From the NCBI RefSeq assembly GCF_017876405.1, contig NZ_JAGINW010000001.1:10925203-10989202 (forward strand): DNA of 64,000 nucleotides. Reading direction: 5' to 3'. The stretch's first letter is position 1; every line of letters begins with the position of its first letter. This document shows, one piece after another, positions 54,400 to 63,479 of the stretch. The notes beneath the pieces are model-generated. The model was not told the origin of the DNA. It worked only from the letters and a program-made list of their open reading frames with translations, and made no database searches. The DNA is from Kibdelosporangium banguiense (lineage in GTDB: Bacteria; Actinomycetota; Actinomycetes; Mycobacteriales; Pseudonocardiaceae). Position numbers and translations under genes: made by a program.

Positions 54400-57056
54400 A
54401 ACTCCTAGCATTGCGGCTGCGGACGCGGCGCGCGCGAGCCCTGGCTGCGCTGGCAGCCGCAGCGAGCGTGGCCGTCTTGGTGGTTCTCGGCGCCGACCAG
54501 AGTTACCGTTCCTCCCGGGTCCAGTTGCACGCCGGCACAGCCTGGCTGGCGTCGAACCGGATCGGGCAGGTAACACTGGTGGACGGTGCGTCCGCGCAGG
54601 TGGCCGCGCAGGTGCGCGTCGCCGCATCGGCCAGCCCGCTGCGCGTCGCCCAGCAGGGCAGCGGGGTGTACGTTCTCAACCAAGCCACCGGGACGCTGGT
54701 GCGCGTCGACAGCGCGACCCACGACATTTCTCGTTCGGTGACCCCCATCCCGCAGGCTCGGGGCACGCTCACGCTCACGCCCACACCGCACACCTTGTAC
54801 ACGTTCGACACCCACAGCGGAATGCTCGCCTCAACAGACCCGGAGACCCTCATACCCCAAGGCAGGCCGCAGCCGCTGGCGGCCGGGATCGCCCCCGATG
54901 GGCTCGCGGTCGACAGCCGTGGGCAACCGTGGGCGGCTGGGCAACAGACCGGTGAGCTGGTCTGGCTGTCCGAGGGACAGCGCCGGACCCGCCCCGCCGC
55001 ACTGCCCGGCACACCCCGCTTGACAGCGACCCAGGACCAGCCGGCCTTGGTGGACCCGGCGCGGGGCACGGCCGAACTGCTCGACCCCGACACCAGTGCT
55101 GTCACTCGGTCGGCACGACCCGATATTCGGACCGGCGACATGGTGGCAGTCAGCGGTTCCCCTGACCGGTCGAGACTGCTCTTGTCAGTGGGGACTCGCG
55201 GCGCGTTCATCATGTGCACCTTCGACACCGCCTCGTGCACGACGCCGCTGACGGTCGGCGCACCCCACAGCGACCTCGGCGTCCCCGTGGAGGTCGACCA
55301 CTACGCCGTGGTGCCCGACTACGCGACCGGCCAGGCATCCATCATCGATCTCACCACCATGCGACTGGTCGCCCAACGACAACTCTTCGACCACCCCGTA
55401 CGATTCGAACTGCTCAGCCGGGACGGCATCATCTTCTTCAACGACCCGAATGGCAACCGGGCCGGGGTACTGGACCTGGCTGGCGATGTCCGGATCATCA
55501 CCAAATACAACCCGGCGGCCTCCGGCAATGGCGGACCACATATCCCGGATCCCACGACACAAACAGACCAGCCCTCCCGACCGGACGGAGAAAACCCCAC
55601 CAACACGGGCTCAGGCTCCGTAACAGCCAAGCCGGGGCCGGGGATCCCGGCGCGGCCATCCGGCGCCCCGTGGACGCCACCCCCAGACCCCACGGAACCA
55701 CCATCACCCGGCCCAGCAGTGTCTATTGTGGTCAAGCCACGCAACCACGGTCTCGTCGGAGAGCAGTTCGAGCTCACCCTGACATCCCGTCTCCCCGTCG
55801 GCATCGCCCAAGCCCATTGGCGATTCGGCGACGGCAGCGAGGCCACCGGCACCACCGTGCATCACCGCGGGGAACGGCCCGGAACATTCCCGGTCAGCGC
55901 CGCCGCCACGCTCACCACCGGAGAAAAAGCCCCGATCGCCGAAACCACGATAGTCGTGGACCCACTAGGAACGCCGCCGCGGATCGACCACCTGACCATC
56001 CGGCGGCCAACCCCCGTGATCGGTGAGAAGGTTCACTTCAGCGCCAAAGTCTCCGGCAGCCCACCAGAAAAATGGAACTGGACAATCTCAAAACCCGACC
56101 AACCGAGCAGCACAGTCAGCGCCACTACACCCGACTTTCACCACGTCTTCACCACACCAGGAACCTACACAATCAACCTCACCATCACCGCCGGCGCACA
56201 TAGTGCACGCGCCTCCCAAAACCTCACTGTCGCATTAGGCAGCGTCAAAGCCTGGCGTGACAACTCTGCGGGACAGGTGTTGGTGCCGCCGGAGGCGGCC
56301 AGCGGCGTGGTCGCTATCGCCGCCGGCGGCGAGCATAGTTTGGCGTTGAAGGCCGACGGTTCCGTGATCGGCTGGGGGCAGGTGTTGGTGCCGCCGGAGG
56401 CGGCCAGCGGCGTGGTCGCTATCGCCGCCGGCGGCGAGCATAGTTTGGCGTTGAAGGCCGACGGTTCCGTGATCGGCTGGGGTTACAACGATACGAGGCA
56501 GGTGTCGGTGCCGCCGGAGGCGGCCAGCGGCGTGGTCGCCATCGCCGCCGGCGACCGGCATAGTTTGGCGTTGAAGGCCGACGGTTCCGTGATCGGCTGG
56601 GGCTCCGACCGTTTTGGACAGGCGGAGGTGCCGCCGAAGGCGGACAGCGGCGTGGTCGCCATCGCCGCCGGCGACCGGCATAGTTTGGCGTTGAAGGCCG
56701 ACGGTTCCGTGATCGGCTGGGGCTCCGACCGTTTTGGACAGGCGGAGGTGCCGCCGAAGGCGGACAGCGGCGTGGTCGCCATCGCCGCCGGCGGCGACTA
56801 TAGTTTGGCGTTGAAGGCCGACGGTTCCGTGATCGGCTGGGGCCACAACGATACGAGGCAGGTGTCGGTGCCGCCGGAGGCGGACAGCGGCGTGGTCGCC
56901 ATCGCCGCCGGCGACCGGCATAGTTTGGCGTTGAAGGCCGACGGTTCCGTGATCGGCTGGGGCTACAACGGTTTTGGGCAGCTGAAGGTGCCGCCGGAGG
57001 CGGCCAGTGGTGTGGTCGCTATCGCCGCCGGTGGCTACCATAGTTTGGCATTGTAG
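54396..57056 (+). CDS. Exported beta-propeller, PKD and RCC1-repeat protein
   Basis: 886 aa. An N-terminal signal/anchor (ALAALAAAASVAVLVVLGAD) is followed by a propeller-like region (~35-370, QPLAAGIAPDGLAVDSRGQP) and a Pro/Thr linker. Two PKD/Ig-like domains come next (QAHWRFGDGSEATG; WNWTISKPDQPSSTV; HHVFTTPGTYTINLTITAGA). The C-terminus has seven RCC1-like repeats (VVAIAAGGEHSLALKADGSV, IGWG). Seven is the number needed for a closed RCC1 propeller; the first lacks a few residues. The repeats are ~123-bp units, nearly identical. It starts inside the stop of the TgpA-like gene (ATGA). It is probably a cell-surface protein assembled by the MoxR/DUF58/TgpA-like partners (inference). Confidence 0.82.
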   Translation: MKLLALRLRTRRARALAALAAAASVAVLVVLGADQSYRSSRVQLHAGTAWLASNRIGQVTLVDGASAQVAAQVRVAASASPLRVAQQGSGVYVLNQATGTLVRVDSATHDISRSVTPIPQARGTLTLTPTPHTLYTFDTHSGMLASTDPETLIPQGRPQPLAAGIAPDGLAVDSRGQPWAAGQQTGELVWLSEGQRRTRPAALPGTPRLTATQDQPALVDPARGTAELLDPDTSAVTRSARPDIRTGDMVAVSGSPDRSRLLLSVGTRGAFIMCTFDTASCTTPLTVGAPHSDLGVPVEVDHYAVVPDYATGQASIIDLTTMRLVAQRQLFDHPVRFELLSRDGIIFFNDPNGNRAGVLDLAGDVRIITKYNPAASGNGGPHIPDPTTQTDQPSRPDGENPTNTGSGSVTAKPGPGIPARPSGAPWTPPPDPTEPPSPGPAVSIVVKPRNHGLVGEQFELTLTSRLPVGIAQAHWRFGDGSEATGTTVHHRGERPGTFPVSAAATLTTGEKAPIAETTIVVDPLGTPPRIDHLTIRRPTPVIGEKVHFSAKVSGSPPEKWNWTISKPDQPSSTVSATTPDFHHVFTTPGTYTINLTITAGAHSARASQNLTVALGSVKAWRDNSAGQVLVPPEAASGVVAIAAGGEHSLALKADGSVIGWGQVLVPPEAASGVVAIAAGGEHSLALKADGSVIGWGYNDTRQVSVPPEAASGVVAIAAGDRHSLALKADGSVIGWGSDRFGQAEVPPKADSGVVAIAAGDRHSLALKADGSVIGWGSDRFGQAEVPPKADSGVVAIAAGGDYSLALKADGSVIGWGHNDTRQVSVPPEADSGVVAIAAGDRHSLALKADGSVIGWGYNGFGQLKVPPEAASGVVAIAAGGYHSLAL
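56270..57050 (+). repeat. Tandem RCC1-coding repeats
   Basis: Seven direct units of about 123 bp (the first unit shorter) with near-identical DNA. Their similarity suggests recent amplification or conversion, as in the WD40 array. Confidence 0.8.
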
Positions 57057-57123
57057 CCGGGGTATATGAATGACGAATGGTCGGATTGTTGAACCGATCG
57101 TGACGAGTTTCCATCAAAACCGG

Positions 57124-58605
57124 TTACGGGTAACGGTCATAGGTAGATTGTTTCAACGCGCACCACGCCGCGGTGACCTGATCGGTATCACCGTCAAATG
57201 CCCCGGACCGAAGCAGCGCAGAATCCGCCGTCAGTCGTGCGACCATCCGCTGGCGCACGGCAGCGTCACCCCTGTCCAGTCGCACCGCGAACTCGCCCAG
57301 CGAGGAAAACGCTCCGTTGTGGAGCTCCAACAGGCTACGCAGGTACTCGTAATTCTCGAAATAGCATGCATACTCACGGTCGCCCATGACATTGGAAAAC
57401 GCTGGACGCAGGATGTGGCGTAGGTGCACACTCAAAGCCTGATAAGGGGGGTTTTCACCCCATTTTGGAAAGCCCGCCGCATACCGAGGGTCAACCACAT
57501 GGCGCAACGCAAGTGCACGCATCAACGGCACCTGTTGCCCATCCACCGCCCGCACCATGGTCTGACCAAGCAGCCGGTAGACAAGATCTTCCCGGCCGAC
57601 GGCCATCCCCGCGATGCCAACCACATAGGTCAACAGCAACGACGGATACCCCTCAACGGCTATCCGAAATTCCTGCTCAGAGGAACGTGGCGGCCTGTCA
57701 CGCCGGTCCAGGAAGCGCTTCACGATCCTGATCCACAGGCCATCTTGCCGGTGATCATCGGAACAAATGCCGGTGGCAACCAGCCGCATCACGGGCGCCA
57801 TATCCCGCTCGTACGATGCGAGTCGCTCCTCCAGCACAGCCGGAATGTCGCTGTCGTCGACGTGTCGCGGGTTGGTCGGGTCATGGGCTCTCAGCGCGTC
57901 AAGAGTGTGCCCTGCAGTGACCTGAACAAGGTCCTGGACAGCAACGTCCCCGGCGGGATCGGACAACGCCTGCCGCAGCCGAGTGACCATGCTGCGCAAC
58001 TCACCGTCCTTGCCGTTGGCCCACCGCCCCCTGTGCGGTGAGCCGTATGAAGGCGAGGAAGCAAGACCAGGCCCGGCCTGGTGCTGCTCGTGCCTGGCGA
58101 CGTGGCCAGGCACCGGTTGTGCCGCGGTCCCATTCGTGACCAGTCCTGGCACAAGCTCGATGAGCTCGTCGACCAGCCGGGTGAGGTCGAAATCGTCACT
58201 CCGGTGGTGCATGCGCAGGTACTGGCAGCGGGCCAGTTGGGCAATGTCGTCGGGCAAGGTCGCCTCGTTGAGGCGATCGATACCGTCGAGCAGCACGGGG
58301 ATGACCCGCAACCCAACCTGAAAAGCTTCGCTGATCTCTCGACGCACCCAATCGTCAGGCTTGTCGAGCCGACGGCTGCCCTGCCGGTCCGCGGCCGTCA
58401 CCCAGCGAGGACCAATCAGCGCCAGCAATACCTCGCACTGGCGCAGACGGCCCAAAATCTCCCGGGAGAAGTCCTCACCAAGCCGGATCGACCTACCGGC
58501 ATAGAACACGTTGTCCGCACCGAACCGGCTGCTCAACTCGCGCTTGACCAGGGCAGCCGCCCAGTCCCCATCACCGGTGCGGTAGTTGAGAAAAACCCCA
58601 CCCAC
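57124..58605 (-). CDS. TIR-domain protein with unknown C-terminal domain
   Basis: 493 aa. The N-terminal TIR domain (~1-155) starts GGVFLNYRTGDGDWAAALVK, with VFYAGRSIRLGEDFSREILG, the CEVLLALIGPRWVT strand and DDWVRREISEAF. Glu90 in the last motif is the position of the catalytic Glu in NAD-cleaving TIR domains. A charged linker (~160-235) leads to an all-helical C-terminal region (RIAVEGYPSLLLTYVVGIAG, FENYEYLRSLLELHNGAFSS) that I cannot place. Bacterial TIR proteins often act in antiphage defence or as regulators. No partner gene is adjacent: the gene lies between the RCC1 operon (convergent, 68 bp) and an IS110 remnant. GTG 58605 is the first sensible start. Confidence 0.8.
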   Translation of the reverse strand: MGGVFLNYRTGDGDWAAALVKRELSSRFGADNVFYAGRSIRLGEDFSREILGRLRQCEVLLALIGPRWVTAADRQGSRRLDKPDDWVRREISEAFQVGLRVIPVLLDGIDRLNEATLPDDIAQLARCQYLRMHHRSDDFDLTRLVDELIELVPGLVTNGTAAQPVPGHVARHEQHQAGPGLASSPSYGSPHRGRWANGKDGELRSMVTRLRQALSDPAGDVAVQDLVQVTAGHTLDALRAHDPTNPRHVDDSDIPAVLEERLASYERDMAPVMRLVATGICSDDHRQDGLWIRIVKRFLDRRDRPPRSSEQEFRIAVEGYPSLLLTYVVGIAGMAVGREDLVYRLLGQTMVRAVDGQQVPLMRALALRHVVDPRYAAGFPKWGENPPYQALSVHLRHILRPAFSNVMGDREYACYFENYEYLRSLLELHNGAFSSLGEFAVRLDRGDAAVRQRMVARLTADSALLRSGAFDGDTDQVTAAWCALKQSTYDRYP

Positions 58606-58762
58606 CTGCCGACCCCCGCCGAGTCAAGTTTCATAGATCCACGTCCGTCGAGAAGCGACTAGCCGTGGCCAGTTATCTCGTCTACGACGGAGTTTAATGC
58701 TCTTCCCAGCCTTGATGCGGTCGATCGGCTCGACGGATACCTGCGGGGTTCCGAAACCCTGC

Positions 58763-59357
58763 AGGCCAAATGCGGCGTGCAGGTGTCGATGACCGACTTG
58801 TTCGGCGTGGCGGGACTCGAGCTGCTGACGCGGGTCGCGCTGCCTGGGTCTACCGGGGCCGGATCGACTCGCTGCGGCGGGTCATGGACACCCTGGAGTT
58901 CGAGATCGACGTGTTCGCCAACCTGGTACGAGCACGATTGTCGGCCGACCCCGGCTACACCGCCGTGCAGACCATCCCCGGAATCGGACCCACCCTGGCC
59001 GCCGTGTTCGTCGCCGAGATCGGCGACGTGCACCGGTTCGCCGGCCCCGAGCAGCTGGCCAGCTGGTGCGGGCTGACCCCGAAACACCACGAGTCCGACA
59101 CCCATGTCCACCGCGGCCGGATCACCAAACAGGGCTCACGGCTGGTGCGCTGGGCCGCAGTGGAATCGGCACAGGTGCTGCCCAAGACCAGCACGATCGG
59201 CGCGTTCCGGGCCCGCATCGGCGCGAAACGAGGCCGCAACATCGGCGTCGTGGCCGCCGCCCGCAAGCAGATCGGCTACGTCTACTACGCGCTGCGCGAT
59301 CACCACGTGCGCGCCCTGCAGCGCAGCCAGCACCCTCCGAAGACGTGTGCGGCATGA
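58763..59357 (+). pseudogene. IS110 transposase, C-terminal part, frameshifted
   Basis: The fragment contains VSMTDLFGVAGLELLTRVAL and, in another frame, VYRGRIDSLRRVMDTLEFEI, then IPGIGPTLAAVFVAEIGDVH and a normal C-terminus. One G is missing at about 58847 (CCTGGGTC against CCCGGGGTC in copy 1). Copy 1 is intact at this point but has its own insertion elsewhere, so the two copies were inactivated independently. Confidence 0.8.
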
Positions 59358-59794
59358 GCCGCACCGGTAGCAGGGCCGGCGCGGGTCGTGCAGGTCATGA
59401 CCCCCACCCGTGGCGCGGTCGCCGCTCTGATTGACCCCGCCGACCCCTACACAGCGCACCCCATCATGCCACCCCATGCCGGCGGCGAAGGGATGACCGG
59501 CAGCGCTACCGCCTGCCCAAGGCCGGAGCACCGGCCCTGATGAGCGCAACGCCCCCACCACGACACACACAGGAGCTTGCACAACCAGCCACGTCTTTCC
59601 CGCCCTCAAGAGCGTGCGCCGACCGGCGCCGGCCTCAAGACCCTCCGGCCGCTCCGCGGTCGAGCTCCGCCCGAGCCTTGACCCCGACGCGCTCACAACC
59701 CGGCGGACAAGACCAACAACAAGGTCAGCACTCCCCTTGACAAGCCCCGCTCCTTCAGGGATGACCTGCAGCGATGACTTTTCGAGTGGTACAG
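58763..59794 (+). mobile_element. IS110-family element, copy 2, 5'-truncated
   Basis: This is homologous to the element at 601-2441 from the middle of the transposase to the end, including the ~430-bp non-coding tail and the terminal repeat (59764-59794, with one T for C). The left part, including the N-terminal DEDD domain and left terminus, is lost. The junction lies near CAGGCCAAATGCGG at 58763. Confidence 0.75.
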
Positions 59795-59817
59795 GATCCC
59801 GATCAGGCAGTTCGCGA

Positions 59818-60020
59818 TGACTGAGTCCGGTGCGCCACAAGAAGTATCAGACAAGGCTGTGTCTTGGGATGCCGACTGGCTGGTGTTCTACCAACAGTGG
59901 CGACCAAACTCCTTGCGGTCCTGATCTCCACCACCACCCAGCACGACACCCGCTTCATCGAGGATGTCGTCCAAGACAGCTTCTTGCTGCACCGCAGACA
60001 CATACCGCAGCCGCCACGAC
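59818..60020 (+). pseudogene. ECF sigma factor N-terminal fragment
   Basis: ATG 59818 opens MTESGAPQEVSDKAVSWDAD, then WLVFYQQWRP. After a frameshift, LLAVLISTTTQHDTRFIEDV, VQDSFLL continues as sigma region 2. The rest of region 2 and region 4 are absent. It lies 24 bp after the end of the IS110 copy, so the insertion may have cut the gene from its promoter. Confidence 0.5.
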
Positions 60021-60063
60021 GCCGTGGCTGTTCAGGAGAATTCTGCCGTTTCACCGCTGACGG

Positions 60064-61908
60064 TCAGCAGGACTGCCTGGGCGTTGCCGTGCCGGACTGG
60101 TTGGTCGGCAGGGGGCCGACAGCGTCGGCGACTGCCTTGAGCGCTGCGCACAGGTCGGTTGTGGTGTTCTTGGGGAACATCTCTTGCAGCGCGTACCAGT
60201 AGAAGCCGCCGCCCAGACCGTGGTCGGTGGCCAACGCCGCACGGGTGTACTGGCCGACCATGTAAGAGCGATCCGCGTCGATACTGGCGTTGTCCGTACC
60301 GGTGCTGCCGAGCGGCCACACACGGTTCATCTCCTTACACCATTCGTACACCGGATCGTCCGCCGATGAAGGTTGGTGCGGGTCGTGTTTGCACCAGTAG
60401 CCCAGTTCGCCGATGCCGACCCGCACCTGTTTACCGGATTTCCCGGACAGCTCCGACACTCGCCTGTCCAGGGTGGACATGACTCGATCGATCGAGATGC
60501 CCATCGGGGCGTTGTCGACAAAGGTCGACAGCAGCACGACGTCGACGTCGGCCAGCAGGTCGCGCCTGACGCCGTCACGGTCTGTCCACTGGAGATTGCC
60601 GGACGCGGAGCCGATCCAGTTGAACGGCGAGTACGCCGGTCCCTGGGCACCGAGCTCCCAGAACAGCGTCAGGGCGACGGGCGTGGTCGGGCTGTCCTTC
60701 TTGACCGCCTGCGCGGCCGCGCCGGCCTTGTTGTGGATACGATCACCCGGGTCCACCGGGTCGTCGCAGTGCTCTCCCCTATCGACCCAGCAGCCGTTGA
60801 CCTCGTTGCCGACCTCCCACGCGTCGATCCGCAGCTTGCGGTCGGCCGAGCTCCCGTAGTGCTTGAGCAGGTTCCGCGTCCGCGTCACGTACTCCGGGGT
60901 CGTCAGCTTGGCCGCGGCGGACGAGTCGACAACCTCGCCCATCACCCGCAGGCCCGCCTCGTGCGCCTTGCGCACCGCCGTGTCGTACTGCCCGAAGTCG
61001 ACAGTCGTCGGGTCGTCGTGCTTCTCGTCGTACTCGAACACGATCCGCACCCAGCCATAGCCTCCCTGTCCCCCCGAGGGGGTGGTGGCCGTGGCAACGC
61101 TGCCCCAAACCTTGTCGTAGAACAGCACCTCCTTCGACTCGACGAGGGTGGCACCCAGCCACGGTCGCGTGTCCTGGCCGGGCGGCGCCGCGGCCATCCG
61201 CTGCTGGGCGAGGCGCGGCCCGTAGTCGGCCAGGAACGCGTCATACGCCGTGTGCAGGTCAGTCAGCGCGCGTTCGCCGACCCCTCCCTGATCATCCGCG
61301 GACGAGGAAATTCCCACCTTGCGGAGTTCACCCGTGGCCCGAGCGAACGCATGGGTGTACGCCTCCGGCGGCTGGTAGCCGGGGACGCCGGCCACTCGGG
61401 CCTGTAGTTGGCCCTGGATGTCCGTGGCCGCCTGGTGGTTGAATACCACCGGTTTGTCTGGGGCCTGGGTGTATCCCTGGCCGCCGTTGTCCATCACCAC
61501 ATAGGAATAGCCTTTGCCGGTCGGCCAGGCCAGCGCCAGCGCCGGGCCTTTGCCCGACGGCAGTTTCCGCGGTGTGAACGCCAGCCGCAGGTGACCGTCA
61601 TCGTCGATCACCGACACCCGGTTCTCCTCCTTGCGGGGAAGCGCCTCCAGGGTGTCCGGGTCGAGCAGTACCTCGCTCTTGCGCTTGTCCGTCGGATCCT
61701 TTTCGGAAGTGCGGTGGATTACCTTGCGGCCGTCGTCGTACGGCAGCCGCACCGGAGCCCCCGACTTGTCGAGTACGTAAAAATCCACCAGCACCTGGTT
61801 GTTGTCACTGCCATCCCCTGCCTGGGCAGGCGCTCCGGTCAGCGCGCCCGCGGCCACGGCTATTAACAACGTTAACAAGAGGGCCGTCAGTTTCCGTCTC
61901 GTGGACAT
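60064..61908 (-). CDS. Secreted TIM-barrel glycosidase-like protein, copy 2
   Basis: About 614 aa and closely similar to the protein at 36622-38526 over its whole length, with a signal peptide (RRKLTALLLTLLIAVAAGAL). The candidate catalytic Glu residues are conserved (DAWEVGNEVNGCWVDRGEHC; VGIGELGYWCKHD). Differences cluster around DNKEKD/DRGEHC and TRIQGG, where copy 2 is shorter. Such loops flank the active-site side, so specificities may differ (inference). Both copies end in ...TATPRQxC. ATG 61908 follows GGAAAGGG. Downstream lies a truncated sigma gene. Confidence 0.7.
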   Translation of the reverse strand: MSTRRKLTALLLTLLIAVAAGALTGAPAQAGDGSDNNQVLVDFYVLDKSGAPVRLPYDDGRKVIHRTSEKDPTDKRKSEVLLDPDTLEALPRKEENRVSVIDDDGHLRLAFTPRKLPSGKGPALALAWPTGKGYSYVVMDNGGQGYTQAPDKPVVFNHQAATDIQGQLQARVAGVPGYQPPEAYTHAFARATGELRKVGISSSADDQGGVGERALTDLHTAYDAFLADYGPRLAQQRMAAAPPGQDTRPWLGATLVESKEVLFYDKVWGSVATATTPSGGQGGYGWVRIVFEYDEKHDDPTTVDFGQYDTAVRKAHEAGLRVMGEVVDSSAAAKLTTPEYVTRTRNLLKHYGSSADRKLRIDAWEVGNEVNGCWVDRGEHCDDPVDPGDRIHNKAGAAAQAVKKDSPTTPVALTLFWELGAQGPAYSPFNWIGSASGNLQWTDRDGVRRDLLADVDVVLLSTFVDNAPMGISIDRVMSTLDRRVSELSGKSGKQVRVGIGELGYWCKHDPHQPSSADDPVYEWCKEMNRVWPLGSTGTDNASIDADRSYMVGQYTRAALATDHGLGGGFYWYALQEMFPKNTTTDLCAALKAVADAVGPLPTNQSGTATPRQSC

Positions 61909-62135
61909 CGGCTTCACCCTTTCCATCCCCGGGTCGGTGTCCCGCAGGAATCTGCCCGAGGACAAGCGAACGGTGGCAGGTGGATCACAAACAGACGATG
62001 AAAGGGCCTTTTACTGTCAGTAGGCATGAAACTGCTCCTCATTCGTCGCCACAATATGCGGCGGGCGATACTCTGATGGATTGGTGACGTGGAGGGGTAA
62101 ACCCCATCACACGCCGCGTCTTGGCGGATTACCAG
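61909..62135. repeat. Conserved upstream region of the glycosidase-like genes, copy 2
   Basis: This is homologous to 38527-38765 (for example CGCCACAATATGCGGCGGGC, GGCGGATTACCAGGCAATC). Similarity ends at about 62150, where the small membrane-peptide gene of copy 1 is not conserved. It likely contains the promoter of the glycosidase-like gene. Confidence 0.6.
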
Positions 62136-62354
62136 GCAATCATGCACCGAGCGGTTCCGCCTCGCCCTCGAACTCGTCGGCGCCAACGTGGATCTTGGCT
62201 AGCAGTCGTCCGTCGCGACCACCAGGTCCCTCGACAGACGGGACATCATTAACACCTCCTTCCCATTTATCAGGCGCGTGATCCGATACACGCTGTTAGT
62301 TGGCGCGCGTCAAAACGCGATTTGTCCGCGACCAAGACCAGACCAAGATCTGAC

Positions 62355-62450
62355 ATGTCCCGCTCCGATACCAGCGCGAAAGCCTTGGCTCGCGTCCGCG
62401 GCCATTTCTCCACTGCCCGCAAACAGGGAATCAACCCCTACGAGGCTTAT
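62355..62450 (+). pseudogene. Transposase C-terminal tail (IS66-like)
   Basis: AKALARVRGHFSTARKQGIN, PYEAYSY resembles the end of IS66-type transposases (RGYISTLRKQG..). Only ~30 residues remain. Confidence 0.35.
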
Positions 62451-62502
62451 TCATACTCCTCGTATTGGTGTACATTTCTGCCCTGCGGAGTCTTGGAAGA
62501 AC

Positions 62503-62533
62503 GTGCCGACGTGCCCCCTCGGCACGTCGGCAC
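62503..62533 (+). terminator. Perfect hairpin
   Basis: GTGCCGACGTGCC (62503-62515) and its complement (62521-62533) around a 5-base loop. It could terminate transcription from either side; no intact gene is adjacent. Confidence 0.55.
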
Positions 62534-62669
62534 ATTGTCAATCAGAGCCGTAAGGCAGTGCTCACCGAGCGAGTAACTCCTGGCCGATTCGTGTGCCTGA
62601 CACGCGGCGTGCTACGGCCCCGTCCGTTGCGGTGAGGATCCAGTCCGCCGCAGCGTTGGGCCCGCTCCT

Positions 62670-63110
62670 GCGTCCGCGCTCCGCCTACACTCCGCGTACC
62701 GGACGCGGCCACCCCGGAACGCGGGGTCGGCGGTTACTCACCCCCAGCGAGTAATCGCCGAAACAGTCCGGCCAATCAGCGGGTATAGCGGCGCTATGGC
62801 ACTCGTTGCTTGCTGGGTGCGGACAAGCCAGGCGTGTCCCGGCGGTGGCCGTGCTGTCCCGGTGCCTGCCGTGGCGTGTCTTTTCCGTTCACCAGTGCTC
62901 CCTCCCGAACTGTATCGCGGCGCTTGATCTCGCCGCTTGGAACCAGATGTACCGCCGCTGGGGTTGTTTCGTGTCGGCATACGGACTAGAGAATCGGCGC
63001 GAGACAACCCGGTGAAAGGCGGGATACAGGCAACAGGAGATGCCACGGACCGGACGGCCCACTGGACCCAGACGCCGGAGTGGCGCAACGGGTCCGCCTG
63101 GTTTTGCCCG
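62670..63110 (+). repeat. STAND-upstream block, copy 3
   Basis: This is homologous to 39010-39440 over its whole length, including TTACTC...GAGTAA (62735-62756), GTGGCGTGTCTTTTCCGTTC and GAGACAACCCGG. It ends in a short damaged piece of the STAND start (GAGTGGCGCAACGGGTCCGC against GAGCAGTGCAACGGTTCGCC). Together with the glycosidase-like gene it forms a second copy of the 36.6-39.5 kb locus, with a different ~500 bp in between. Confidence 0.65.
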
Positions 63111-63479
63111 GCATTCAAGATGAGCACGAAGCGGGCATTGGTGATGAGCATGACCGGTGAGGTGATTTCGCCAGTCTCGATGCTCGCGGTGTCGGCTACG
63201 TGCTCATGGTGCCGGTCGGTGGTGTTCACGGTGCCGTCAGGCGAAGGGCACACTTGTTCGCTGCAGACAGGGCCGTGTCGGGCACGTGCGCGGTGATCCG
63301 GCTTGTTGATCACCCCGATGGTGCGGACGTGAGCAGTTGCCCGCGGGTGAAGATGCCGATCAGGGTCCAGCTCGGCAGGTGTCGGGCGAAACGGCGGCGG
63401 AAGGCGAGTACCGCAGCGGGGGGTGTGGTGAGAGCGTCACCGAGTTCGGTGGGTTGCGCCGCGAGGTCGCCCAGTACCT
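63111..63479. other. Debris without a supported gene
   Basis: Short overlapping frames only. One minus-strand stretch (AAVLAFRRRFARHLPSWTLI) looks coding but has no recognisable family. Confidence 0.3.
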
